DNA of 64,000 bases. Source: Progne subis subis. Lineage: Eukaryota > Chordata > Aves > Passeriformes > Hirundinidae. The translations under genes were made by a program, and so were the position numbers. Position 1 is the stretch's first letter; each line of letters starts with the position of its first letter. The DNA is taken from contig JAKJHU010000084.1 of NCBI GenBank assembly GCA_022316685.1, forward strand, positions 1,001,001 through 1,065,000. The letters run 5' to 3'. Below, piece by piece: positions 11,698 to 24,605 of this stretch. The notes beneath the pieces are model-generated. The model had not been told where the DNA came from. It worked only from the letters and a program-made list of their open reading frames with translations, and did not search any database.

Positions 11698-11789
11698 GAA
11701 GGGGCAAGGTGGGTCTGTGGCTGTCCCAAGGAGGGAAGGGAAGGAAAAGAATATCTGCAGAAAATAGCACTGAGGAAAAGGCATTCTTC

Positions 11790-11870
11790 TGGACGTGGTG
11801 CGATTCAGGCAAGGGTTGGACCTGATGATCCTGAGGGGCTTTTCCAACCTTACTGATCCTGTGATTGTGT
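11790..11870 (+). mobile_element. CR1 LINE 3' end fragment
   Basis: 'aagggttggacctgatgatc' and 'ttttccaaccttactgatcc' followed by 'tgtgattgtg' is a CR1 tail. Confidence 0.85.
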
Positions 11871-12164
11871 ATTTCTGCACAGGACACTTAAGGCCCTGCT
11901 TCCAGCAAGGGACACTCAGCAATGTAAGCTCACAACATTTTCAGAGACCCAGTTTCAGGGCAGGGGTAAAACATGAATTTCTCTGCTTAGAGCTGTTCAA
12001 ATGGTTCTGGCTTTGCTGAATCAGTTCAATCCCAGCGAGTAGTCCTTTATTGAGGGTCAATTTCTAATTTCCCCAGGAATGGTGAATTATGTCTTTCCCT
12101 GTGATCTCTTAGCTGGTGGAGTAACATAAGGAATGAAATGGTACTTGATATGTGGAAAGGTTTG

Positions 12165-12240
12165 GGAATCAACCAGGAGGTTGGAACCAGCTGAGCTTTC
12201 AGGTGCCTTGCAATAAATCATTCTGTGATTCCATGATTAT
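12165..12240 (+). mobile_element. CR1 LINE 3' end fragment (diverged)
   Basis: 'aggaggttggaaccagctga' and a terminal 'cattctgtgattccatgatt' resemble the CR1 tail, with heavy divergence. Confidence 0.7.
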
Positions 12241-13039
12241 ATCTATGTGCATAATATTAAGGAGTCTTCAAGGAAAAATAACCCTGAAAGAATGCTCTAG
12301 GATAAAGATTCAAAATGATTAAATTGAAAAAAAGAAAACAAAAACAACAAACTACAAAGAAACAGCCAACCAAACAACTGTGATCTGCTTCATGTACAGT
12401 AGAGATTGTCTCTTCAGAGTTGCTATTCTGGGTATTTGTACACAACTTAGTTTGGATGTTTTCTTCCTTCACTTCTACAGATTTTATTCTGTATTAGTGT
12501 GAAACTAATGGATGAACCTCAAAGGCTCTGTTACAGAGAGACAAATAGATGTAACACCTTCCTATTTACTCAGAGCAGGCAGCTTGTGATTGAGGAAAGA
12601 ATTGACTATTATGCTATTCTGGCAAACATAAAGAGACATTTAAAAGGTATAACACCAGCTGCCCACAGAAATCCAACACGAGGCAGCACCTTCTCATCTG
12701 GTGTTGTACATCTGTTTACAGTGACTCATCCAGCACATTCTCCTGCAGAGATAACCACACAAAGAGACAGAAATGGAGCATTAGTGGCAGGCAGAGTTCA
12801 TCCTACTGCTTCTGGATAAGACGCTGACAATGAACATTAATAGACCAAACCATCTCAGTCTGAGCTGAAAATATCATTAATATAATTGGTTCCTACACAC
12901 TGTGAGAAATGAAGTTGCTGTATTAAAATTTAAAATAAAAAACGTCTTCTCCATGCAGAGGAAAAGATGTTTGGTGTAGAAAGTTTTTTACACTATTGCT
13001 CCTTTTTTTTTTAAGTACCTGTTCTTACATAAAGAATAA
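12241..13039. other. Single-copy DNA, A-rich at the start
   Basis: An A-rich patch lies at 12325-12365. A 106-codon frame at 12499-12819 (+) has no recognisable domain. No other feature is seen. Confidence 0.45.
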
Positions 13040-13240
13040 AGGAGACCTTCAGGGATGGGAACTCTACCACCTCCCTGGGCAGCCCCTTCCAACCCCTGAC
13101 CACCATTTCTGTCAGGAAATTCCTCCTGGTGACCAACCTGAACCTCCCCTGGCACAACTTGAGGCTGTTTTGTCTTGTCCCATTCCTTGTTCCTTGGAAA
13201 TAGAGCCCAAACCCACTTGGCTGCACCCTCCTTTCACCAT
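13040..13240 (-). mobile_element. CR1 LINE fragment, antisense
   Basis: Reverse-complement match to the 3' part of CR1: 'accacctccctgggcagccc', 'tctgtcaggaaattcctcct', then 'tggcacaacttgaggctgtt'. It lacks the extreme 3' tail. Short open frames on both strands derive from it. Confidence 0.85.
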
Positions 13241-15303
13241 TAGTAAAGCACAAATTACAGAGAAGAGCCCATGCAGACCATATAATTTAATTCTTTATTT
13301 GTAACACACTGTACTTGTTACGTCAAGTAACATAACAGCTCCTCAGTGCTCACTTTTAACTTTTGACTTCCAAAGCTGCTCAAATGCTCCCCTTACAACA
13401 CTTTTTTTTTCTAAGTCAGGGCCATGGGAACTCCTTAAAAAGAATAAACATTTGAGACAAGGACTACATGATTGGGGAACCAAACCAAACCTAAAGCAAA
13501 GCAGAAATACGATAAATGCTGAAATGTCAGTTAATTTTCTTTGTTGTACTTCTGCCACCTAAGGTAAAAAAGGAACAAGTTTGGTGACAAGCCAGAATGA
13601 TTTGGTTCAACTTTTAAAAAGGAATACAGTAGTTCTTTAAGTATATCATACACTAGGCTAAAATGTAGTTCATTTTCAATTACTTAAAGCTGTTTTTCCC
13701 ATTAAAATGGTCTCTGTTTAGTATCTGTATAATTTGTTCTGCTGTGTTCTGCAGGAGCAGAGACACATGTCAAAAATACATGACAAAACAATGTTGACAA
13801 ATATTAAGAGTTAACGGAAAAGGAAATATATCATCATGGTTCTGCCACTTTTACCTTTTCCAGTAAAAACATAGTCCAATTTTCACAGTGGGAACTCAAT
13901 GCATCCACAGAAAGCTGAAACACTTTCTCCTTGAAAGCATCAATCAATGTACTTAAATGTTTTTCAGAGCAAAAATAGATTAGAATGCAAATTAAATTGA
14001 GTGAATTGGAGACACAATCCAAGTTAGCAGTCACATTACATCTGAGCAACAATTTAATATCATTTCTGCTCCTTCCTGAGTGCTTTTTATTAAGCTGTGT
14101 GACAGCTGGCACAGCTGGCCAGAACTGCTCCTTGGCTGTGCATCCTCTCTGCCAACCACTAAAACAGCAAGGAAAAAAAACCTTTTCAGTGAATCTAAAA
14201 TTGCTATAATATATACTATAACACACCATCTGAATGTTTCAGAGTTATTAATATATTTCTTTACATTGGAATCAATAGTAACCTCTGTTTGAAAGGAAGA
14301 ATTATGATAAAAAAGGCCTAGACAGAAATTTTATCAATTATGACAATCGTTTTCAAGGATGATACTGGGACTTGAACAAATAAGCCCTAATGATTCTGCA
14401 GCCATACATGACAATAGGATTTACCTGGCTGTCTTGTTCAGGTGGCTTCAAATGCTTTAGGATTCATCATAATCTTGAGGATGCTCAGGAAAAGGGAGGG
14501 AGGAGAGGGAGCTGAATCGTTCTTTACAAGGCTAGAGGATTTTCTAGTATAGCACAGCACAAATAATCTTCTGAAGCAAGAAACAGTCCTATTTCTTCTG
14601 GGGTTTTTTTCTTCATTTCTTTTTCTTTTTTTCTTTCTTTTTTTTTTTTTTTTTTTTCCCCCTAGATAAATGTTCTAACTGTTGCAACATCCTTTTCCAA
14701 TGTATTTGTAGCTCTTTATCCAACTGAAGCAATGAAAATCTCTTAGTATTTTTTCCCAAATACAAGTGAAAGAGTGGGGAAGTCTGAGGTTATCCAGAAT
14801 CATCTAAACCTGGCAAAAAGAAACAGCCTGACTTGGAGAGAGATGAGGAAAGGTCATTGGAACACTGTATTCGGAGCTGTTTTCCCCAGCTTTAAAGGAA
14901 TAAAAAATAATGGAAGGGAAGTTTTGAAGTGTAAAATCTGATTATTTTTTGGTGTAAGACTCATTTTAATATCTAAATCTAAACTTTCAATATGTAATTA
15001 TTTCATGTTGCACTGTCATCAGACATGGGATTACTCTCAGTATTTAATTCATTGGAAGGGCTGACCCTTTCAGTTGGAGTACTAACAGCTTTCTTTCCCA
15101 TATTCCAACATTTAAATGAAAAGGTTTATCTATTCAATCATCTGAACATTTTTCCTGATGTTTTCCAGCTTGCAGCATAGCACCATATATTCCATTAGAG
15201 TATTTTATTTTATTTTTTTTTTTTTTCTAAATAGGAAGAACCTGTTTTTTTAGGGATGTTAGAATAGCGTTTAAGCACTTAGCTTGTGTCAACACCAATT
15301 AAG
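13241..15303. other. AT-rich single-copy DNA
   Basis: A pyrimidine-rich stretch lies at about 14606-14664 (TTTC then T-run). A 131-codon minus frame at 13834-14229 has no domain I recognise. No repeat family is identified. Confidence 0.45.
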
Positions 15304-15450
15304 TAACCACAGAATCCTAGAATGGTTTGAGTTGGAAGAGACCTTAAACCCATCTCTTTTACATGCCCTGCCATGGGCAGGGACTTTTCCCACTATTCCA
15401 TGTTCATCCAAGTCTCATCCAACTTTGCTATCAAACCCTTCCTTTGTCCG
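15304..15450 (-). mobile_element. CR1 LINE 3' end, antisense
   Basis: Begins 'accacagaatcctagaatgg' and 'gttggaagagaccttaaacc', the reverse complement of the CR1 tail, then 'ccatgggcagggacttttcc'. It fades out at about 15450. Confidence 0.9.
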
Positions 15451-17045
15451 CTCACCACATGGCAAAGATATTCCATTTTCCAAACTCCCCTGGGTTTGAT
15501 CCAGTTTGGCTTCCAAGACCCAGGAAATGATTGCTGAGTGCTTTGGGAATGTGTTGCACCTGCACCACAAGCAAGACCATGGTTTCTACTGTCCCAGGAT
15601 GTGCATCTGGCCTGGGAAAATAGATTTCAGTCCTACATTTTCCCACATCATGGTCCTCAATTTGGCCAGAAACCTCTTTGCCTCTGTTCTTTTCTGATTG
15701 CAGACCTACAACTCACAAGATTCAGAATTCAAAAGCTGTGGTGACTCACACTGATGAATGAGAAACTAATCATCTTTTTTGAAAGGAAATACTGAAAAAG
15801 TTTGATTGCTGTGATTTTGGGGTTTTTTTGCCTCAATGAAAACACTTCTAGTTTAGAAGGGTTAAGTCAAAAGTGAGAGATTAGTATTAAGTCAAAAGTA
15901 AGAGATTAGTATTAATTTCCTTTACCTCAATAAGCATATAATGAGATTACTTTTATTTCCACAAGCAAAGGAATTACGTGTGTCTTTTGTGTATGTTCCT
16001 TGAGTTTTTGCTTGCAAAAAAAGTAGGAAGTAAAATTGAGATATTTTCTAACCCTATAAACTTATCTTTTTTACTACAGGGTAAAGAGAACCCTCTATAA
16101 ATATCTAAATGTCAAGAGCTATTCAATTAGTACAGGCTTGCTCTGAGGAAAGTGCATTTCCGTCAAGCTGACAGTGGAAACTAATCCATGTATTTGTACT
16201 TAAGAAGAACTTGAAGAAGGATTTAGAATGAACTTTTTTGAGATGACAGATGAGTTTTTTGTGAACTCATAAAGAATTTTAGAAATGTGGGGTTTGTGTA
16301 TGTCTAGAAATTGAGATGGATAACAAAGGACGTGTAAGACAGTCTTGGTTTTGTGTCGGCTGAAGTAAAATGTAATTAATTGCCTTTAAGACCCATCCAG
16401 TAAGTCTCCTGCACAGATGAGAATGCATTTTTAATGCACTTGGAATCTTACACTTTTCACATTTTTCCCTATGTATTTGGTACAAAGTACTTGAAATACC
16501 TGCTGAAATTATATTCCGTAAATGCAGGCACTGACTAGAACATAGCATGATAATTAATACCCATTAATTAGTTTTTTATTTGCTCTCTAACCCCTTGCCA
16601 AGGAACGAGTAATCCTCCTAATCCTCCTCCAGCAGCCATGTCCTACCAATCCATCTTCTATGAAGTATGGCAGTGCTGCATTTTATTTCAGTATTCAAAG
16701 CAAAATTAACTTAAAAATCACACAGAAGAGATTTTTCTAGCGTGGAAACTCTGCCCAATATCCTTTTCTTTTATGACTCTGACCATGCATAACAGTCAAA
16801 GCTCAGGAGATTAATGGCTTTATATTGCTCAAGTCTTAAGTAACAAAACTTAATGTCCCAATCTTCTGCCACATGCTTTCAAAAAATAACACATCAAATG
16901 ATTGACAAATCGAGATGTGTCCATTCTTTCTCTTATCAGCTGGTTTTGCCACATAGCAGCGTCCTCTCACCACTGTTATCCCACTGAAGTGGGTTGAGAG
17001 TTTTGTGAAACCATCACAGCTTGTGAAAAAGGTTTTTGTCTTGAT
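15451..17045. other. AT-rich single-copy DNA
   Basis: Contains a perfect-length tandem duplication of 25 bp at 15862-15911 (one mismatch). No gene or repeat family is recognised. Confidence 0.5.
15862..15911. repeat. Tandem duplication, 2 x 25 bp
   Basis: Two adjacent 25-bp copies beginning 'ttaagtcaaaagt', differing at one base (G/A). A small, recent slippage event. Confidence 0.95.
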
Positions 17046-17100
17046 CTTCATAGAATCATAAATTAGTTTGGGTTGAAAGGGACCTTTTAGAAGTCTTGAG
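17046..17100 (-). mobile_element. CR1 LINE tail, antisense, short
   Basis: 'cttcatagaatcataaatta' then 'gggttgaaagggacctttta' is the reverse complement of a CR1 tail. Homology is lost after about 50 bp. Confidence 0.8.
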
Positions 17101-19344
17101 AGTATGGTGTTGGATCACAATGATATCCCCAAAGCACAGGAAAAATCTGTTGTTTCATAGACTTTTTTTTCTTTAAAAGCAGTGTTTATTAAAATCCTGC
17201 ATCATAGGACTTTAATACTTAAGACTATAGTTTTCAAAATCTATGTTTATTATATTCAATATGTTGTTATATTCAAGATATTACTTTTTTCAGTATGGAA
17301 TTATTCAGTAACATTTTAATCAGTATTATTTTATTTGGTTTTATTGTATTAGTATTATTATACTAAATTATATGGAATAAAGAAAAGTTCCTGGTATAGC
17401 TGATTTCAGCTCAGTATAAAGGTACATTTGAATACTGTTTGAATTTTTATTCCAAACTGGACATCATTTGTGTAAAGTTACAGGGAGAAATGGGATGGTT
17501 CAACACGTCTTACATTACTTTCCTGTGATAATCTCATTGCCAATGGTGTGGCTTTACATCACCATAATCCTTTTTTCCCCCAACACAATCTTGTAACCTA
17601 AAACTCTGAAATATCAGCAAGTTAAAATATTTGACTGCTAGAGGAAATTAGAGTAATTATTACAAAATTAAGAGCTGTTCTACTGCTAGAGTTGAGAAGG
17701 AAATTTTTTTTTTTTTATTACATTTCCTTGTAGAAAGGATGTATTGTCTGAAATCTTGAAGCATCCCCAGAAAATGTTGGGTTTTGCACTAAGTGGTGCC
17801 AGAACACGCAGGATCAAGCGCCTAATTCTTCGTCACTGCATCTATCCAACTCCTCCATTGCTCTTTGCTTGCAGAGCACTCTGCAGGCGCTGAGTGCAAC
17901 AGAAAATTCAGTACTCCTGAAATCTCCAGTGAAGAGCACAAACCTGTGAGGCCCTGGGTTAGTGTGATCACTGGTTAGGAAATGTAAACCCCCAAGGACT
18001 GAGGGGGGAAGTGGACTTTGAGTGATCCTTGGTCAGGGCTGTAGGGCTGAACCCCAGCAGGAAGAGCTTTTGAGGGTCCACTGGGACACCCCCACACTGC
18101 ACAATGCCATGAGGGATTGATGAGAGAACCGGGGGTCAGGGTAGACCCCAGTTCAGTTCAGAGAGTCAAAAAAAGTATTTTTTAAATTTGTAAACTGATC
18201 TTTATAAGGGTATTTGGAAACTGAAGCCTCTCTTCCCAAGTCCAAGCTGGTTACTCTCGCTGTGAATACCTGTAGTTGAGGAATTATTCAAGACTCTCCT
18301 CAGGCTCACAGTATGTAATACCTCAGCTTCCGAAAGGAAGGAAGGGTAGAAGTTCCTTTAAAGTCAAAAACTCTGTTATTATTTTCCTTAAACTCAGTAA
18401 GGAACTATGTTGAAATGTTTTCTTAAGCAAATTGAAAGAAGGCTCCTCCCAGGGCCTCAGCAGTTCAACAGCTAAATCTTTGACCATTTATTTAAAGAAG
18501 AACCTCAGTGTACATTTTTTTAGGAATAAATGAATCTCAAATTCACTTTTTTTTTTTTTTTTTTTTTGAAAATTGTTTCTGTGCTTTAATATAGGTGGCA
18601 ATTTGCTTCTTGAGGAAAAAGCAAAGTAGATTACAAAACAACCACATATTTGAAATTATTTGTTTGGGGAATAACACATCATCTGTGCTCAGCAGCACAT
18701 TTCTGCACTCTTGATAAGTATGTGTGAAGACCATTAATCAGTGCATTTCACACATACTTTTGTTCAGCTCTAGATGGTTAAATAGGTAGTTTGGAATTTG
18801 AATTGGTTGTTTTTTCTGTTTAGTGCATATTTTGTCTTAATCACAATGGCTGGAATCCACTAGAAAAGGAAAATAAAAAAAAATTGCAGTATCCTGAAAG
18901 ATTTTGCTATTGGAAATCTCCATTATTTACATAATTATTGTGCCTTTTATTCTGAGCTCTATACACCTCTATGTGGTAAAAAAGAATGAATAAGAGAAGA
19001 AGGGCTGTTTTGTGGGGGTTTTTGAGCACAAGGCTGCTGCTGCTGGCTAACTCCAGGACATACACAGTTAAGTGAATTAGTAGATGTTGCCCTTTTCTAT
19101 TGCAACTTTAAAGAAAATAATTGCAAATCACGGCAGGGGGAAGCCACAGTGGTTGGGCAGATAAGGGCACCCCTCAGAGCTAAAAGAGGAGCTGGTGCCT
19201 GGAACTGTCTGTGATCCACCAAAGCAGTGAATCATTGTACCCATAAACATAAAAGCGTATAAAGTAGGATTAAAATATGAGCTCATAAAAATAATTACTA
19301 AAGTAACATCAGAACACATATATAGAGTAACGGGGATAAAATCT
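17101..19344. other. AT-rich single-copy DNA
   Basis: Includes a poly(T) run near 18546-18567. A G/C-richer patch at 17930-18140 is not recognised as a repeat or exon. Confidence 0.45.
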
Positions 19345-19425
19345 AGTGGGTTTTTTGTTGTTTTTTTTGTTGTTGTTGTTTTGTTTTGTTTGTTAGTTAG
19401 TTTGTTTGTTTTTTGTTTTTCTTCT
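19345..19425. repeat. GTTTT/GTT-rich low-complexity DNA
   Basis: Irregular runs of GTT, GTTTT and GTTTGTTT. It is one of at least six AAAAC/GTTTT-type tracts in the window. Confidence 0.9.
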
Positions 19426-19684
19426 TTTACTTTATGTCTCAGTAAATATATTATTGCCATCTCCAGGAAATAGCCTTGGGTCTAATCTCAACTACCCCTG
19501 TGCACCACTACAGTCCTGGTCTCTTGCGTTTGCTATTGGCTTGTTGTGTGAGATTTTCTTGTTACATCTCTTGGAACAACATGCACTTCACTGGCAACAA
19601 CAGCAAACAGCTTAACAATACAGGCATGGAGTCAAAGCAGAAGCCCAGAATGACAATCAGGTCAATTATGGGATTGCATTGAAA
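19426..19684. other. Unassigned single-copy DNA
   Basis: Short spacer with no recognisable feature. Confidence 0.4.
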
Positions 19685-19955
19685 AAAATGGCACAGAACA
19701 AGAGGAAGTGGCCTCTAGATGCACCGGGGAAGGTTTAGATTTGATATCAGGAAAAAAATTCTTCACAGGAAGGGTTTTCAAGCATTGACACAGGCTGTCC
19801 AGGGTGGTGGTGGAGTCACCATCCCTGGAAGTGTTAAAAAAACTTCTGGATGTGACACCTGGGGCCATAGGTGGCGGTGCTGTCTGATGGCTGGACTTGA
19901 TGAGCAAAGTTCCTTTCCAACCTTAAGGATTTTGTGTTTCCGCCCTATGATTGTA
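19685..19955 (+). mobile_element. CR1 LINE 3' end
   Basis: Clear CR1 3' order: 'ggggaaggtttagatttgat', 'aaaaaaattcttcacagg', 'gtggagtcaccatccctgga', 'ggctggacttgatgagcaaa' and 'tcctttccaaccttaaggat'. Several overlapping frames on both strands are by-products. Confidence 0.92.
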
Positions 19956-21584
19956 AAAGCAACCTTGAGAACTGCCAAAAGGCTTTTAAAGTGTGCCAAG
20001 AAGGAGATAAAAGCAGCTAAGAGAAGGCAAACCAAGACCCAAACAGCCGCTTAATGCAGCTGCCCTGGACTGGGAAACACATTCCCAGCAGGATTGGGCA
20101 TTACAGATCTGGGAGAGAGCAGCCAAGCCTTGAAAACCATCTAAAATTGAATCATCTTTTAAAGGACACAATCTCAAATTGGGAAGGGAGGGAGAGGAAA
20201 GAAGTTCAGTTCCTTCCTCAGTAAGCCCTTGAGCCTGATGTGTCTGACCTCAGCACCCAAAGCCATCGAGAAGGCAGAGGTGCTCTGGGGAAAAACAGGG
20301 CCAGAGGCTCTGGGAATTTTTTAAGGGGCTTTGTTCCTCCTTGCCCCTTCCCAGAAACACTGTGAGGAGAAAACTCTCTGTTTTGTGAAGATTTCCCAGC
20401 CTTCCTTCCCTGCTCATTGAGGACAGCCTTTAGCTGCTCAACCCCTCCCCAACACAGCACTCCAACTCCTGGCTCTGAAATGTCCTTGGGGAATACCTGT
20501 GATAACTTTTATCCTGATGCCATGCACTCCTTCTTCCAAACCAAAAGGTTTGTATTTGTAGAAAGAAAAGGCTTGGAATCCTTAATCTGAATTTATATAA
20601 AATAAAAAGGCAGGATTTAATGACTGAATCATTTCAATGGGCTTTGGATCTGACCATTCACTTCATGAAAATGTTATACAGGGAGAGGTTTTTATGAATT
20701 TAGGGCCTCTTGTCATGTGACCCAAAAGTCCCCTTCTAAAAATTCTGGATATTAAATCTCTCTCCTACATTTACTTTCATATTTGAAAGAAAGAATCAAG
20801 TGCATGTTTCAAAACCAAAGTGCTATAAAATAAGCAAAATGGGTTTGTCTGTAATAGAAACTTTTCTCCAAAATCTAACAGCTTATTACATGAGAATAAA
20901 AAGTGATAGAAAACCTCTCAAAATAAGGGTTCATTTAAGTTTCCAAAAGATGCTGCTGTAATGTAGGAGAGGAAAAGGAAATGAGTAGCTAAAATGCAAA
21001 ACACAGGCCTTTGATTAAACATTTTTAATGATAAGTTTATCTAAAAAATGGTCTTGTGAAAAACAGTGTTTTTCAGTGACTTGCCTTGAAGTGTGATGAA
21101 TCATTGAAAAGAGAAAAAAACCCACGGAAATATAAGTACAAAATAATTAATCAGTGCTGGGTATTTTGTAGATTTTTTTCAGATGGGTGCAATAATTAAA
21201 AGGGAATGCACCTGAAAATCTTTATATTTATTATAAAAGAAGGAAGATGGGGGTGACAATGTTATCCAGTGCTTAAATAAAATAAATAAGGCTCAAAACC
21301 ATGTAAAGATAGAAAAGAAAGAATGAAAGAATGAAATAGCACTCACATTCTGCAGCTGATTAGGAAAACTGAGTTCACAAATTAAACATTATGACTTACA
21401 GGATCAAGAAGTTGAAAAATTGACTGTGACTGATGTAGTCCTTAATTAAGACAAATATAGTTCCATGTTAGGAAAAGCTTCAATTTCATAAATAAAAGTC
21501 TTGCAGCCTCGGTGGAATAGAAGATTCTTAGAACCTGTAAATAACATAAAACTTTATCAAAACCAAATAGTTTATTAGACGTAT
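19956..21584. other. Single-copy DNA
   Basis: GC-richer at 20050-20480, then AT-rich. No repeat family or gene is recognised with confidence. Confidence 0.4.
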
Positions 21585-22005
21585 GAAGCACCTCTGCTGT
21601 GAGGAAAGGCTGAGAAAACTTGGATTGTTCAGCCTGGAGAGGAGAAGGTTCAGTGTGACATCGTGACTGTGCTGGATGTGAAGGAGCTGGCAGGAAACAT
21701 GGAGAGAGACTGTTTACATGGAGTGACAGGACAAGGTGGAATTGCTTCCTGCTACACAGGGTAGGTTTTGATGGGATATTGGGAAGGAATTGTTCCCTGT
21801 GAGGGTGGAGAGGCCCTGGCACAGGGTGCCCACAGAGGCTGTGGCTGCCCCAGGATCCTCGGCAGTGTCCAAGGCCGGGTTGGACAGGGCTTGGAGCACC
21901 ATGGGACAGTGGAAGGTGTCCCGGCCCATGACAGGGGATGAGATTGGATGGGCTTTAAGGTCCCTCCCAACCCAAACCATTCTGGGATTCTCAGATTATT
22001 TATTT
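21585..22005 (+). mobile_element. CR1 LINE 3' part
   Basis: One of the longer CR1 copies. It runs from the ORF2 end ('gttcagcctggagaggagaa') through 'gggatattgggaaggaattg', 'gaggccctggcacagggtgc', 'ggaaggtgtcccggcccatg' and the tail 'tccctcccaacccaaaccat'. It is similar to the copy at 43935-44670 and belongs to the same CR1 subtype. Confidence 0.93.
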
Positions 22006-22204
22006 TCTTTCCCTCCTTTTCCAAATAATACACCACAGCTTCTGCTGTTATCAGCACAACTTCACAGACCCACATGGACTTAGTTCAAGGTTAACTTCAA
22101 GCCTGTGGCCTGGTTTTAACACTGTTTTGGCAGACTGAGGACAGTATCAGGTTGCTTTTTTCCCAAGGGGCACAAAATAATGGCATTTAAGCTCTACCTC
22201 CTGT

Positions 22205-22275
22205 AATCAGAACAAAAAACTCCCATGTTTCTGCTTGTGCCTGTTGTCCCTTGTCCTGTCACTGGACAGTGTCAA
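22205..22275 (-). mobile_element. CR1 LINE fragment, antisense, short
   Basis: 'gtgcctgttgtcccttgtcc' plus 'tgtcactggacagtgtca' is the reverse complement of a CR1 3' region. Confidence 0.7.
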
Positions 22276-24426
22276 CTTCATGGAAAGAAATTGGTTTTGA
22301 CGCAGAACTAGGAACCTCTTTATAAAAACAGGTCAAACTGCTCACAAAAATACCTGATGAGGTTTTATTATCAAAAAAGATTAAACACAAGTTGGCTTAG
22401 ATCTAAATCCATGGAACCACCTTTTGAGAAGGTAGAGAGGAATAGTTAAAACAATAATGAGGAATATAATGAGTTTATTCAGCTGTTTCAATTTCTTAAT
22501 TAGATGTCATAGTTGATTGCAGTAGGTTCAGGATATTCTGTGTTCTCCACACTAAAACTTCTGATGAAACAATCATTTTAATTATCTTTTTCTGCATTGC
22601 TGCTCTGATTTCTGTATGAAGTTATTGGACATAAAGCCAATTTTAAAAATAGTGATAACTTGATTTATGGATGTGTGTGTGTAGAATTGATTTGATTTCC
22701 GAAATAACTACAGTTACAGAGATGTCCTGACAAATACCCCAAAGTCTCAGTGTGTCTAGAATACAGCCAAAACTTCTTCCACTCTCTCCCCATGAAACTG
22801 GAATTGCACAAACTCTTCCTCCATATCTGAATCATTTCACCTCTTGGGTAGAAACAAAGCTTTGTTTGTCATGATCAGCAGTATCTATGAACTTCTTGAT
22901 TTCTCCCGCTATAATTAATTATATAAAATAAACTATAATTTAAAATAAGAAGGGAGTGAATTCTTTGCTACTAGTCCTGAAAATTGTGAAGGAATTATTT
23001 TCTTTCCACCCTCTCCCCATGCCCTGTCATCTTTTCCTGATGTGCAATTGTCAGGAACGTAATATCCAAGCAGACAGATCTCCTGCAAGGTTTGAAATTC
23101 ATCCTCCTTTTATGCTGAGTGACAGTTTCAGCTGAGTGAAAATAAAGCAACTTCACACTGTGATTCTGCCCAATGTGTCAGTCCTGCCTTTAAAGGGAAT
23201 TAACAGGAAGTTCCTCACATCCGAGCAATCCCAATTGGAAAAAGCGTAGTGGGGATATCCTTCCAGACATTCCAGAGAAGGATGTTTCATTTCCCTTTTG
23301 CATAAAAGAGACTCCTCTGACGAGAACCCAGAATTCAAAGCAGAACCTGGAGCTGGAAATCTGGTGCAATGGGGGAGTTTAGCAGGTACCCAAGGTGTGC
23401 GCTAAAAACAAGTCCAAATGTCATTGGACACCAAAGGAAATGTGTCAGAGTCAAATAGTCAGCTTTTACTTTCTTCCATGATTGAAATAATTGCAGCTTT
23501 AGAAGAGAGAAAATGCGGAATAGGCTTTTTGTTTGTTTGTTTTTTAATAGTAGTGTTTTACCTTGGAAAAATGAGTGTGTGGTCAGAGAGAGATGACAGC
23601 AAATTGTGAGCATGATCTCGATCCTACACTACTGAAACAAAGGAAATCAAAGATACAAATTTAATCAATCCTGAAAAATCGAACTAACAAAACTCATGTG
23701 GCAACAAAATAGGATATAAGTTGAAGAGATGTTAGGGACTCAAAAAATTATACATAAAAACCTATTTAGAACACAAATTTCATTCCATGTGAAACACTGC
23801 AGTTTAAGATTTCTGAAAAACAAAGTCTGAATTTTTTCAAAATGAAGTTGGTAGTCTAAATTGATTCTGGAGCATTGAAAATCTCATTACATAAAATAAC
23901 AAATAGGGATTTATAAATATTTCAGCTTTTTCATGTACACATTTAAATGTCATTTTTTGTACATATAAAGTTTTTTTAGACATATAAAGTTTTTGTACAA
24001 ATTAATTCTTAATGGATATAAAATGTCAAAATTTTAATAGTGCCATATATCATCTGTTATCAGTCTAATAAAATCTAGCTTTTTATACTGATCAACAGTC
24101 TGAAAGAAAGATGAGTTAAACAGACCTTTTTTATTGCCAAAGCCATGAAAAGAAACAAAAGGAACCACATTTTTTAATATTTCTTTTGTATTTGTTAGTG
24201 TAGTCCTAGTTCCTAAAAACTTTTGGTTTTCAGGAAATTCCACTTTCAAACTAAATGTTTTGGGTTTTTATCAGATATGCTTTGGTTTTCAGAATATACA
24301 TTACCATCATGGACAATTATTCCAAACATATAGTGTTGATGCCTGTATATTCATTAAGGTCAGCAAATATCACTGTCAGATTGTTCCAGTCAACAAATTA
24401 GGTGAATTACACTTATTTTTCTACAA
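22276..24426. other. AT-rich single-copy DNA
   Basis: No gene or repeat is recognised. A short local repeat of 'acatataaagttttt' lies at about 23962-23995. Confidence 0.5.
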
Positions 24427-24529
24427 AAGACAGAAAGACAGAAAGACAGACAGAAAGAAAGACAGAAAGAAAGAAAAAGAAAGACAGAAAGACAGAAAGA
24501 CAGAAAGACAGAAAGAAAGACAGAAAGAC

Positions 24530-24588
<59 letters not shown>

Positions 24589-24605
24589 AAAAGAAAATGA
24601 AAGAA
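24427..24605. repeat. (GACAGAAA)n / (GAAA)n microsatellite
   Basis: The first half mixes GACA and GAAA units; from about 24530 to 24597 it is pure GAAA. Predicted Lys/Glu/Arg- or Phe/Leu/Ser-rich frames across it are artefacts. Confidence 0.97.

Noticed and set aside
19719..20054. 111-codon + frame with a basic C-terminus as a gene
   Set aside because: Its first two thirds are CR1 3' UTR. The basic end is short and unrecognised.
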